Shown here: positions 1 through 7,355 of the stretch, in pieces | Position numbering within the stretch: position 1 is the stretch's first letter | Layout: each line of letters opens with the position of its first letter | Notes under the pieces: model-generated | Databases searched by the model: none | What the model was told of the DNA's origin: nothing | What the model saw: only the letters and a program-made list of their open reading frames with translations | Program-made: the position numbers and the translations under genes | NCBI GenBank assembly: GCA_023411815.1 | Contig: JAEYOJ010000119.1 | Location: 1-16,553 of the forward strand | DNA length: 16,553 bases | DNA from: Pseudomonadota bacterium | GTDB lineage: Bacteria > Desulfobacterota > Desulfovibrionia > Desulfovibrionales > Desulfovibrionaceae | Direction: 5' to 3'

Positions 1-155
1 CCCAGGTGGGCACCTACACCGAGGTGCTCGACGCCCAGTCCAATGTCACGCAGAGCGAGGCGCTGCTGGCCCAGGCCCTGTCCGACTACCAGACGGCCAT
101 CGCCAACCTGTACGCCTCCATCGGCGAGTTCAACCCGGCCCTGCGGCCCATGTAG
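1..155 (+). CDS. TolC-family outer-membrane efflux protein, C-terminal fragment
   Basis: Only the last 50 complete residues are present, read from base 3 to the TAG at 153-155; the gene enters from the left edge. The residues (TYTEVLDAQSNVTQSEALLAQA, then DYQTAIANLYASIGEF) follow the pattern at the end of TolC/OEP-family proteins: a helix with leucine-aspartate-alanine-glutamine, a small-residue stretch, then a DYxxAxxxLxxAxG segment. TolC-type trimers form the outer-membrane exit duct of type I secretion and tripartite efflux systems; the partner pump cannot be seen and would lie to the left. The convergent gene on its right is separated by hairpins, so this is the last gene of its transcript. 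The family assignment is fairly secure for such a short piece; the exported substrate is unknown. Confidence 0.75.
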   Translation, partial: QVGTYTEVLDAQSNVTQSEALLAQALSDYQTAIANLYASIGEFNPALRPM

Positions 156-171
156 GCGCTTCGCCATTCAA

Positions 172-245
172 CCGGGAGAGGGCGCGCCTGCCAGGGGCGG
201 TTCGCCCTTCTCCCGGACTCTCCAGCCAGGGAGCGGCACTCCCTG
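172..245. terminator. Hairpins between convergent genes, probable bidirectional terminator
   Basis: The arms at 172-184 (ccgggagagggcg) and 203-216 (cgcccttctcccgg) pair with one bulged base. A second small hairpin follows, with arms at 227-233 (cagggag) and 239-245 (ctccctg). They sit between the TolC stop at 155 and the permease stop at 274, where transcripts from both sides must end. There is no clear T-run, so intrinsic termination is inferred from position and stem strength. The sequence resembles the hairpin elements at 2739 and 6522. Confidence 0.45.
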
Positions 246-273
246 CCCTCTTCCATCCATTTAATTAGCAACT

Positions 274-2541
274 TTATACGCTCGCTTCCTCCAGCTTGAG
301 CAGGTCGCCGGCCTCGGCGCTGCTGACGAGCAGCACGGCGCAGGGCAGCCCGGCCAGGAATTCGTCTATGGACCGGGCGGCGCGCTCGAAGTCGCCATCC
401 TCGGGCAGACGCAGTCCCACCAGAAGAAGGCTGGCTCCGGCCGTGTCCTCCCGAATCTGCTCCAGGAACGGCCGTTCCTCTGCCAGCACCAGGGGCACCG
501 GCTCGGCCTGCAGATGCGCCGTGCGCAGCAGCCGAGCCATGTGCCGCCGCGCGCCGGGAATGCCGGCTTGGCCGCTCACGGGCCGGATGAGCCGCGTAGT
601 CGCCCGCTCCCAGGCGGGAGTCCGCCGCAGCAGGTGGGAGGTCATGAGCTTGAGCTGGCCGTTGCGCTGCCCGCCCGTCCACAGGATGTCTATGCGGTTG
701 CGCTGCCCGAAGCCGATGCGCGGAGGAACGTGCAGGAAGAGCACTGACTTGCGGAAGGCCAGAAGCGTGTGTGCAAGGCGAAGCTGGCCCGGGCGCTTTT
801 CCGGGTGGTGGCTCCAGCCCATGAGCGCCGCGTTGGGCTCCAGCCCCGGCAGCCCGTGGGCCTGCATGACCGACAGCACGCCCTGGTCGAAGTCCCGCGC
901 GAAGATGGATTCGGTGAAGGCCACGGCGTCGCGATCGCCCAGAAAGCCGGCCAGGTAGCGGCGCGAGGCCGCGCGCAGGCCCCGGCCGGCCATGTCGCCG
1001 AGCGGATCCGACAGCACGTGCACGAAGGTGGCCAGCCCGGACTTGCCGCACAGCCAGGAGCCCAGGTCGAGCAGGTCGTCCCGACACACGCCGTACGGCC
1101 CGCTGAGCGCGCAGCCTTCGCGGGCGTCCTCAACGCCGTTGCCGGAGGACAGCTTGGTGAACACGGCGATGAACGGCCGCCAGGTGCGCGGATGGGGAGC
1201 GTAGGCGCGCAGCCGCAGAAGGGCCGCCCGCGCCAGGGACAGCCAGATGCCGCCGCGGATATCGCCGAAGTCCTGGGCCAGGGAGCGCCGCTTGAGCAAG
1301 GCGTAGATGCCGAAGCTGACCAGAATTGCCAGGACCGTGGCCGGCGGGCTGATGAGGAACATGGCCGCGTAGCAGGCCAGGGCCCCGGCCAGGCTCACGG
1401 ACCAGTGCACGGCGATGCGCGGGCGGAAGCCGGGGCTGCTCACCAGCCGCTCCAGGCCTGCCGTGAGGTTGAGCATGCCGAAGGTGTTCAGGAAGAACAT
1501 GGTGATGATGGGCGCCACCACGTTGATCCCGCCCAGCCAGGCCACGGAAGCGGCGAAGGCCGTGGTCAGGAGCACGGCCGCGCGCGGCTCGCCCGCGCTC
1601 CCCATGTGGCTCGCCAGCCAGGCGGGCACGATGTCGTCATGCGCCAGGGCCATGAGCGTGCGCGGCGCGGTGAGCATGCCGCCCAGACCCGAGGACAGGG
1701 TGGCGGTCCAGATGCCCGCGACGACAAGCCAGGGCACGGCGGACAGGTGGACCATGACCAGACTGTCGGCGCGCAGGACCTCCGGATCGGCCAGCAGGGA
1801 CAGGCACACGGCAACGGCCAGGTAGACGACCGCGCTCACGGCAACGGCCGACAGGATGCCGCGCGGCAGGCTGCGGCTGGGACTGCGCAGGTCGCCGGAC
1901 ATGCTGGGGCCGGCGATCATGCCCGTGACGGCCGGGAAGAAGATGGCGAAGGCCTGCCACAGGCTCACCCGCACGCCTTCCGGCGCGTCGAGCTCCGGCC
2001 TGATCCAGTCGCTTGCGGCCGCGCCCAGGAAAAAGGACAGCAGACCCGCGACCAGCACGGCCATGATGACGTACAGCGCCCTGATGGCCACCCCCGCGCC
2101 CAGCCAGGCCAGCAGGCCGAAGAACAGCACGGTGGAGCTCGCCACGATCCGGGCGTCGAGGCCGGGAAACAGGCTGGCCACGGACTCGGCGAAACCGATG
2201 GTGTAGAAGGCCGTGCCCAGGGCCTGGGACAGGTACAGAGGCACGCCGATGGCCCCGCCGATCTGCAGGCCCAGCGTGCGCGAGATCATGTAGTAGGCCC
2301 CGCCCGCGCCCACGCGCATGGTCGTGGCCACGGCCGACAGGGACAGGGCCGTGACTAGGGAAATGGCGTTGGCCAGGAGGATGACCAGCAGGGTATTGGC
2401 CAGCCCGACATGACCCACGACCCAGCCGATGCGCAGGAAGAGCACGACGCCGAAGATGGTCAGGATGGTCGGCGTGAACACTCCGGCGAAGGTGCCGAAC
2501 TTGCGGGGCTGGCCCGTGCTGGAGGAATTGTGCTTGGACAT
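274..2541 (-). CDS. SLC12-like amino acid/cation-chloride cotransporter family permease
   Basis: This 755-residue integral membrane protein has the APC-superfamily fold in its SLC12 (Na-K-Cl cotransporter) form. Residues 13-40 (GTFAGVFTPTILTIFGVVLF, then LRIGWVVG) match the first membrane helix of that family, and GGAYYMISRTLG near residue 80 is its signature. About twelve hydrophobic segments run to roughly residue 415, followed by a soluble domain of about 330 residues that corresponds to the cytoplasmic C-terminal domain of SLC12 proteins. Family members carry out secondary transport of amino acids or of chloride with cations; the substrate cannot be told from sequence. The ATG at 2541 has an AGGAAG-type ribosome site about 10 bases upstream. 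The gene stands alone: convergent with the TolC gene and separated from manC by a hairpin. It is closer to SLC12-like bacterial permeases than to ordinary amino acid permeases because of the long C-terminal domain. Confidence 0.85.
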   Translation of the reverse strand: MSKHNSSSTGQPRKFGTFAGVFTPTILTIFGVVLFLRIGWVVGHVGLANTLLVILLANAISLVTALSLSAVATTMRVGAGGAYYMISRTLGLQIGGAIGVPLYLSQALGTAFYTIGFAESVASLFPGLDARIVASSTVLFFGLLAWLGAGVAIRALYVIMAVLVAGLLSFFLGAAASDWIRPELDAPEGVRVSLWQAFAIFFPAVTGMIAGPSMSGDLRSPSRSLPRGILSAVAVSAVVYLAVAVCLSLLADPEVLRADSLVMVHLSAVPWLVVAGIWTATLSSGLGGMLTAPRTLMALAHDDIVPAWLASHMGSAGEPRAAVLLTTAFAASVAWLGGINVVAPIITMFFLNTFGMLNLTAGLERLVSSPGFRPRIAVHWSVSLAGALACYAAMFLISPPATVLAILVSFGIYALLKRRSLAQDFGDIRGGIWLSLARAALLRLRAYAPHPRTWRPFIAVFTKLSSGNGVEDAREGCALSGPYGVCRDDLLDLGSWLCGKSGLATFVHVLSDPLGDMAGRGLRAASRRYLAGFLGDRDAVAFTESIFARDFDQGVLSVMQAHGLPGLEPNAALMGWSHHPEKRPGQLRLAHTLLAFRKSVLFLHVPPRIGFGQRNRIDILWTGGQRNGQLKLMTSHLLRRTPAWERATTRLIRPVSGQAGIPGARRHMARLLRTAHLQAEPVPLVLAEERPFLEQIREDTAGASLLLVGLRLPEDGDFERAARSIDEFLAGLPCAVLLVSSAEAGDLLKLEEASV

Positions 2542-2563
2542 GGCGGCTTGGCTTCCTGTTCAT

Positions 2564-2578
2564 CCTTAGCCGCTAAGG
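2564..2578 (-). promoter_or_regulatory. Small inverted repeat upstream of the permease start
   Basis: Perfect 6-bp arms (ccttag at 2564-2569 and ctaagg at 2573-2578) flank three bases, 23 bases upstream of the permease ATG. This could be a leader hairpin or a protein-binding half-site pair. It is short enough to occur by chance. Confidence 0.2.
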
Positions 2579-2738
2579 GGGAAAAAGACCACGATATTGC
2601 GGGCCTTGTCGGAAACCTAGCAAAGGCTATGCGCCACAAGGCCGCCTGGAAAGCACGACTATCTCAAAATATCGTCACCGGAATACGCGGATCCAGGGGC
2701 GTGCCCTATACGAGGAGAGTCCTGCCGGGTGTGAAAGT

Positions 2739-2765
2739 CCGGGAGAGGGCTCCGCCCTCTCCCGG
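2739..2765 (-). terminator. Perfect 12-bp hairpin downstream of manC
   Basis: The arms at 2739-2750 (ccgggagagggc) and 2754-2765 (gccctctcccgg) pair perfectly around a 3-base loop, 17 bases beyond the manC stop codon. Read on the minus strand the stem is followed by a short T-containing stretch (actttc), so it may stop manC transcription before the permease gene. With its flanks (gtccggg...cccggctcttg) it is a clear relative of the right half of the 70-bp repeats at 6483 and 7594. Confidence 0.55.
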
Positions 2766-2782
2766 CTCTTGTGCGGGTCGGC

Positions 2783-4201
2783 TTAATTCTTATCCCGTCC
2801 GTAGACGTCTTCCATGCGCACGATGTCGTCCTCGCCCAGATACGACCCGGTCTGAACCTCGATGAGCTCGAGCGGGATCTTGCCCGGGTTGTTCAGGCGG
2901 TGCGTGGTGCCAAGCGGTATGTAGGTCGACTGGTCCTCGGAGAGCAGAAGCGATTCGCTTCCCCTGGTGATCTTGGCCGTGCCGCGCACGACGACCCAGT
3001 GCTCGGCCCGGTGGTGGTGCATCTGCAGGGAGAGCGTCGAGCCCGGGTTGACCGTGATGCGCTTGACCTGGAAGCCCTGGCCCAGGTCGATGCCCTCGTA
3101 GGAGCCCCAGGGCCGGTAGACCTTGCGGTGGATGGTCGCCTCGCTTCGGCCCGACCTCTTGAGGCTGTCCACGATCTTTTTGACGTCCTGCACGCGGTCC
3201 TTGGCCGCCACGAGCACCGCGTCGGAAGTCTCCACGATGACCAGGTCGGAGACGCCCACCGTGGCCACCAGGCGGCCCTCGGCGCGCACGTAGGTGCCCT
3301 TTGTGTCGTGCGTCAGGGCGTCGCCGGAGAGCACGTTGCCGCTTGCGTCCCGGTCGCCGATCTCCCACAGCGCCTTCCACGAGCCCACGTCGCTCCAGCC
3401 GGCGTCCATGGGCACCACCGAGGCGAGCTGCGTCTTCTCCATGACCGCGTAGTCGATGGAGTCGTCCAGGCAGGCCTCGAAGGCCTCCTTGTCCAGGCGG
3501 GTGAAGTCCATGTCCCTGCGGGCAAGGTCGAGCGCCGCGCGGCAGGAGTCCACGATGGCCGGCGAGTGTTTGCCAAGCTCCTCCAGGTAGCTCCTGGCCT
3601 TGAAGAGGAAGATGCCGCTGTTCCAGACGTACTCGCCCGAGTCCACGTAGGCCTTGGCCGTCTCGAGGTCGGGCTTTTCCTTGAAGGCCGCGACATCGCA
3701 CACGCCCTCCGCGCCAAGAGGCTTGCCCAGGCGGATGTAGCCGTAGCCCGTCTCGGGATGCGCGGGCAGGATGCCGAAGGTGATTAGCCGGCCCGCCCGC
3801 GCGGCCGGGATGCCTTTGGCAACGGCGGCGCTGAAGGCCGCCTCGTCGCCGATGACGTGGTCCGCGGGCAGGACCATGGTCAAGGCGTCCTCCGCCACGC
3901 CTGCCGCGTGCAGCGCGGCCACGGCCGCGGCGGGCGCGGTGTTGCGGCCCACGGGCTCGAGCACGATGGCCGAAGGGGTCACGTCCATCTGGCGCAACTG
4001 CTCGGCCACCAGGAAACGGTGCTCCTCGTTGCACAGGATGATCGGGGCCGTGGCGCCGGGCACGGCCATGGCCCGGGTCACGGTCTGCTGGAACATGGTC
4101 CGTTCCCCGGCCAAGGGCAGGAACTGCTTGGGGTAGAGCGTCCTCGACAACGGCCACAGGCGTGTTCCCGAGCCGCCGGACAGGATGACTGGAATGAGCA
4201 T
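2783..4201 (-). CDS. manC: Mannose-1-phosphate guanylyltransferase / mannose-6-phosphate isomerase (bifunctional, type II)
   Basis: The 472-residue protein has the length and two-domain order of the type II enzymes (ManC, AlgA, CpsB, XanB). The N-terminal nucleotidyltransferase domain shows the pyrophosphorylase signature GGSGTRLWPLSR (residues 9-20) followed by PKQF, then LPADH (111-115) and FKEKPD (173-178). The C-terminal cupin isomerase domain begins near VYRPWGSYE (361-369) and holds the metal-binding stretch QMHHHRAEHW (403-412). The enzyme converts fructose 6-phosphate to mannose 6-phosphate and mannose 1-phosphate plus GTP to GDP-mannose in the cytoplasm, feeding exopolysaccharide or O-antigen synthesis. 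The phosphomannomutase that would link the two steps is not in this window. The ATG at 4201 has a GAGGA ribosome site about 7 bases upstream. The gene is monocistronic, divergent from ygiQ and followed by a hairpin. Assignment is secure; the polysaccharide it serves is unknown. Confidence 0.95.
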   Translation of the reverse strand: MLIPVILSGGSGTRLWPLSRTLYPKQFLPLAGERTMFQQTVTRAMAVPGATAPIILCNEEHRFLVAEQLRQMDVTPSAIVLEPVGRNTAPAAAVAALHAAGVAEDALTMVLPADHVIGDEAAFSAAVAKGIPAARAGRLITFGILPAHPETGYGYIRLGKPLGAEGVCDVAAFKEKPDLETAKAYVDSGEYVWNSGIFLFKARSYLEELGKHSPAIVDSCRAALDLARRDMDFTRLDKEAFEACLDDSIDYAVMEKTQLASVVPMDAGWSDVGSWKALWEIGDRDASGNVLSGDALTHDTKGTYVRAEGRLVATVGVSDLVIVETSDAVLVAAKDRVQDVKKIVDSLKRSGRSEATIHRKVYRPWGSYEGIDLGQGFQVKRITVNPGSTLSLQMHHHRAEHWVVVRGTAKITRGSESLLLSEDQSTYIPLGTTHRLNNPGKIPLELIEVQTGSYLGEDDIVRMEDVYGRDKN

Positions 4202-4284
4202 GCGGTATTCCTCTTGTCGCGCCGGTCACGCAGTACGGGCGCAGTGCTTCTGAATGATTTGGAAAATCTGGTCCATGTGCCGCC

Positions 4285-4317
4285 GCCAAGTTTCCACGCT
4301 GCCAAGCATACGCCAAG
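4285..4317. repeat. Three short direct repeats in the manC/ygiQ divergent region
   Basis: The hexamer gccaag occurs at 4285-4290, 4301-4306 and 4312-4317 in the 264-bp region between the divergent manC and ygiQ starts. Spacings of 16 and 11 bases do not give an exact helical register. It might bind a regulator of manC, but no known site was recognised. The rest of the region shows no gene and no convincing promoter by eye. Confidence 0.25.
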
Positions 4318-4465
4318 CCGGGGATCTTCATCCAGCGGAATCCGTTTGTCGGAGCACGGCGAATGCGCTTGTCGGCCGCACGCCTCGTGCTTACGCCAAT
4401 CGGTCCGGCCTGGGCAAGGCCCGCTTGCCCACCAGCTTGCCCAGAGGCCTGCCCGGCATTATACG

Positions 4466-6295
4466 ATGCCCATGCAAATACCCGCTCCGTCTTCCCTGCC
4501 GCCTCTGCGCCAGCCCGAGTTCCTGCCCATGACCCGCCCGGAGCTGACCGCCCTGGGCTGGGACGAGATCGACGTGCTGCTGGTCACGGGCGACGCCTAC
4601 GTGGACCATCCGAGCTTCGGCATGGCCCTGCTGGGCCGCTGGCTGGTGGCCCACGGCTTCCGGGTGGGCATCGCGGCCCAGCCGCGCTGGGAGGGCGAGA
4701 CGGACCTTTTGCGACTGGGCCGGCCCAGGCTGTTTGCCGGGGTCACGGCCGGCGCGCTCGATTCCATGCTGGCCCACTACACGGCCTTCCGCAAGAAACG
4801 CTCCGACGACGCCTACACGCCGGGCGGCCAGTCCGGCAGCCGCCCCAACCGGGCCTGCATCGTCTACGCCAACCTCGTGCGCCGCGCCTTCCCCGGCCTG
4901 CCCGTGGCGCTCGGCGGCATCGAGGCCTCCCTGCGCCGGGCCACGCACTACGACTTCTGGACCGACGGGCTTCGCCGCTCCATCCTGCTGGACGCCAAGG
5001 CCGAACTGCTCTGCTACGGCATGGCCGAACGCCAGGTGCTGGAGATCGCCAGCAGGCTCCACGCGAACGATCCGCGCGGCTTGGCCGGCATTCCCGGCAC
5101 CGTGCGCGCCGGACGGCGGGACGAGATCCCGCAGGACGCCGAGATTGTCGAGCTGCCTTCCCACGAGGCCATCCAAGCCGATCCGCGCAAGCTCATGGAG
5201 GCAACCCTGGCCATGGAGCGCCAGGTGCACGGCGCACGCGCCTGGACCGTGCAGGAGGTCGGCGGCCGGGCCGTGCTCATGGCCCCACCTGCCGCGCCCC
5301 TGGACAGCGCCGAACTGGACACCCTGTACGCCCTGCCCTTCGCGCGCCGCGCACACCCTTCCTACAACGCGCCCATTCCGGCCGAGGAGATGATCCGCGA
5401 CAGCGTGACCACGCACCGCGGCTGCGGCGGCGGCTGCTCTTTCTGCTCCCTGGCCCTGCATCAGGGACGACGCATCGCCTCGCGCAGCCGCGAGTCGGTG
5501 CTGGCCGAGGTCCGCGCCATGGCCGGCAGGCCGGGCTTTCGTGGCAGCGTAAGCGACCTGGGTGGCCCCAGCGCCAACATGTGGGGCGCGCGCTGCACCC
5601 TGGCCGATGGCGAGTGCCGCCGTTCGAGTTGCCTCACGCCCAAGGTCTGCGCGCACCTGCGCATGGATCACCGCAAATGGCTGGCCCTCCTGCGCGAGGC
5701 CAGGGCCGCGCGGGGCGTGAAGCACGTGCGCGTGGCCAGCGGCGTGCGCTACGACCTGGCCATGCGGGAGCCCGAGGCCCTGGCGGAGTTCGTGGCGGAG
5801 TTCGTTGGCGGACAGCTCAAGATCGCGCCCGAGCACGTGAGTCGGGAAGTCCTCGATCTCATGCGCAAGCCAGGCGTGGACGTCTTCGAGCGGCTGCTGG
5901 AGCTGTTCGGCCGCGCCTCGCGCCAGGCGGGCAAGGAGCAGTACGTGGTGCCCTACCTCATGAGCGCCTTTCCGGGCTGCGAGGACAGGCACATGGACGA
6001 GCTCAAGGCCTGGCTGGCCAAGCGCGGCTGGAAGCCCAGGCAGGTGCAGTGCTTCATCCCCCTGCCCGGCACGGTCGCGGCGGCCATGTATTTCGCGGGA
6101 ATCGATCCCAAGAGCCAGCCCATCCCCGTGGCGCGCACCGACGCCGAACGGCTGCGCCAGCACGGCCGGCTGGTCGGCCCGCGCGAGGAACGCGGCGCGC
6201 GGCCGAGCCCCAGGGACAGACCTGCCGAAAAGCGCACGTCCGGCAAGCCTGACCGGCCCGGACGGCCGGGACGCGCCAAGCGCAGAACCGGGTAG
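4466..6295 (+). CDS. ygiQ: YgiQ-family radical SAM protein
   Basis: The protein is 609 residues from the ATG at 4466. The N-terminal part (ALGWDEIDVLLVTGDAYVDH, then PSFGMALLGRWL) is the diagnostic start of YgiQ proteins, followed by GGIEASLRRATHYDFW. The radical SAM cluster motif is C320-x3-C324-x2-C327 within HRGCGGGCSFCSL. The central domain ends with KIAPEHVS and a PLPGTVAAAMYFAGIDP stretch near the C terminus. Family members are predicted to bind a [4Fe-4S] cluster and cleave S-adenosylmethionine; the reaction is not established. The frame is open far upstream, but similarity to the family begins only around residue 18, so I chose the ATG at 4466; 4472 is an equally possible start and neither has a strong ribosome site. 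The last 40 or so residues are a basic Arg/Pro/Gly tail. At 609 residues it is shorter than the roughly 740 of the E. coli protein. It is divergent from manC and convergent with the nitroreductase. Confidence 0.92.
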   Translation: MPMQIPAPSSLPPLRQPEFLPMTRPELTALGWDEIDVLLVTGDAYVDHPSFGMALLGRWLVAHGFRVGIAAQPRWEGETDLLRLGRPRLFAGVTAGALDSMLAHYTAFRKKRSDDAYTPGGQSGSRPNRACIVYANLVRRAFPGLPVALGGIEASLRRATHYDFWTDGLRRSILLDAKAELLCYGMAERQVLEIASRLHANDPRGLAGIPGTVRAGRRDEIPQDAEIVELPSHEAIQADPRKLMEATLAMERQVHGARAWTVQEVGGRAVLMAPPAAPLDSAELDTLYALPFARRAHPSYNAPIPAEEMIRDSVTTHRGCGGGCSFCSLALHQGRRIASRSRESVLAEVRAMAGRPGFRGSVSDLGGPSANMWGARCTLADGECRRSSCLTPKVCAHLRMDHRKWLALLREARAARGVKHVRVASGVRYDLAMREPEALAEFVAEFVGGQLKIAPEHVSREVLDLMRKPGVDVFERLLELFGRASRQAGKEQYVVPYLMSAFPGCEDRHMDELKAWLAKRGWKPRQVQCFIPLPGTVAAAMYFAGIDPKSQPIPVARTDAERLRQHGRLVGPREERGARPSPRDRPAEKRTSGKPDRPGRPGRAKRRTG

Positions 6296-6313
6296 CATTG
6301 CATGCGTAGCAGC

Positions 6314-6338
6314 TGGAGAGGGGCGTCGCCCCTCTCCA
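6314..6338 (+). terminator. Hairpin just after ygiQ, probable terminator
   Basis: The arms tggagagggg (6314-6323) and cccctctcca (6329-6338) pair perfectly around cgtcg, 18 bases after the ygiQ stop. No T-run follows, so termination is inferred from position. It is the first of five hairpins before the next gene. Confidence 0.5.
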
Positions 6339-6350
6339 GACCTCTCCCCA

Positions 6351-6372
6351 CCAGGGAGCAACGGCTCCCTGG
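6351..6372. repeat. Second hairpin in the ygiQ/nitroreductase gap
   Basis: The arms ccagggagc (6351-6359) and gctccctgg (6364-6372) pair perfectly around aacg. The stem resembles the one at 227-245, so the two hairpins at 6314 and 6351 repeat the arrangement seen downstream of the TolC gene. The function may be termination or a REP-like element. Confidence 0.45.
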
Positions 6373-6441
6373 ACCCCGTGTTTCGAGCGTTGTTCTGTCC
6401 AGGCGTGTCGGACGCCAGACTTCCGGGTGTGAATTGAGCTG

Positions 6442-6477
6442 TCGGGAGAATGCCGGGCTTTGCCGGCATTCTCCCGA
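6442..6477. repeat. Perfect 15-bp stem-loop
   Basis: The arms at 6442-6456 (tcgggagaatgccgg) and 6463-6477 (ccggcattctcccga) are perfectly complementary around a 6-base loop. It lies between the convergent ygiQ and nitroreductase genes, directly left of the 70-bp repeat. It is the longest perfect stem found in the window and has no T-run on either side. Confidence 0.6.
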
Positions 6478-6482
6478 TACAT

Positions 6483-6552
6483 CGCGGGTCCAGGGCGGCG
6501 TCCCGCCCTGGTGGGTGGGGTCCGGGGAGGGCGACGCCCTTCCCGGCTCTTG
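6483..6552. repeat. 70-bp double-hairpin repeat, copy 1
   Basis: This stretch is identical over all 70 bases to 7594-7663. Each copy holds two hairpins: ccagggcgg/ccgccctgg (6490-6498 and 6503-6511), and ccggggagggcg/cgcccttcccgg (6522-6533 and 6535-6546, one G-T pair). It ends 11 bases beyond the nitroreductase stop codon, so on the minus strand it is the 3' untranslated region of that gene and may act as its terminator. It looks like a dispersed REP/BIME-type element. Confidence 0.85.
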
Positions 6553-6563
6553 GCCTTCCTGCT

Positions 6564-7355
6564 TTACAGCCAGGCCACGTTGGCCGCGTTGCGGGGCGGG
6601 ACAAGGCTGTAGCGATACTTGGGCCAGCCGAGCATGAGCGCGCCGTGCACCGTCCTGCCCTGCGGCAGTTCCAGCGCTTCGGCCACGCGCGCATGGGCCG
6701 AGGCGGCCCGGGTCAGCAGCCCGGCCCAGCAGGCCCCCAAGCCGTGCGCCGCTGCGACCAGCTCCATGTAGGTCAGGGCGATGGCGCAGTCCACCGCTCC
6801 CCAAGTATAATCGGCCGGAGCATGAGCCACGGCCACGTGTGGAGCACCACGCAGAAAAACCTCACGGCCCTTATCCCACAGTTCCACATAGCGCGGGAAT
6901 ATTCCTGCTCCGCGCATCCATTCCATGCCCAGTTCGGCCAGGCGGCGGGTCTTGGCCGGGTCCTCGACCATGATCCAACCCACCTGCTGCGAATTGACGG
7001 CCGTGGGCGCCCGACGGGCGACCTCCAGGACGCGCTCCAGAAGAGCATGCTCCACGGGCTTGTCCTTGTACGCCCGCACCGAGCGCCGGCCCAGCATGAG
7101 CGGCTCGACCTCGGCCGCCGTCCCGGGCCTGAGCTTACGGTTGGGCAGAAAATCGATCATGGGCAAGCGCTCGTGCGACAAAGCGCCCGTAGCGCAGGCG
7201 GCCACGCAGTGCCCGCACTTGTTGCAGAAGGCCTCCGCTCCATCCTTCATGACCGGATAACCCTCGGCATCGGCCGTGATAACCCCGCCCGGACACACCT
7301 CCATGCATATCCCGTCTCGACGGCAGTTCACTTTATCCAGGCATATAAAGCTCAT
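6564..7355 (-). CDS. Ferredoxin-nitroreductase fusion (4Fe-4S domain plus FMN nitroreductase domain)
   Basis: The 263-residue protein has an N-terminal two-cluster ferredoxin domain (residues 1-60) and a nitroreductase-family FMN domain (about 85-263). Cysteines C11, C17 and C21, followed by Pro, and C44, C47, C50 and C54 can serve two clusters; the second position of the first motif is Asp14 (CRRDGIC) instead of Cys. The nitroreductase part shows RRSVRAYKDKPV (90-101), which begins the FMN-binding region, and a GLGACWAGLL segment. Such fusions are common in anaerobes and are thought to pass electrons from the clusters to FMN to reduce an unknown nitro compound, quinone or other acceptor. The ATG at 7355 follows a clear AAGGGGA ribosome site. 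It is a single-gene unit, and no redox partner is adjacent. The fold is secure; the substrate is unknown. Confidence 0.9.
   Translation of the reverse strand: MSFICLDKVNCRRDGICMEVCPGGVITADAEGYPVMKDGAEAFCNKCGHCVAACATGALSHERLPMIDFLPNRKLRPGTAAEVEPLMLGRRSVRAYKDKPVEHALLERVLEVARRAPTAVNSQQVGWIMVEDPAKTRRLAELGMEWMRGAGIFPRYVELWDKGREVFLRGAPHVAVAHAPADYTWGAVDCAIALTYMELVAAAHGLGACWAGLLTRAASAHARVAEALELPQGRTVHGALMLGWPKYRYSLVPPRNAANVAWL

Noticed and set aside
769..2358. Long open frame on the plus strand opposite the permease gene
   Set aside because: Its product is a low-complexity Gln/Gly/His/Ala/Arg-rich string, typical of an antisense frame of a GC-rich gene, while the minus-strand frame has clear family motifs.
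4391..6694. 767-codon open frame on the minus strand opposite ygiQ
   Set aside because: It runs across the ygiQ gene, the intergenic hairpins and part of the nitroreductase gene without any protein family signature; the GC bias explains its openness.
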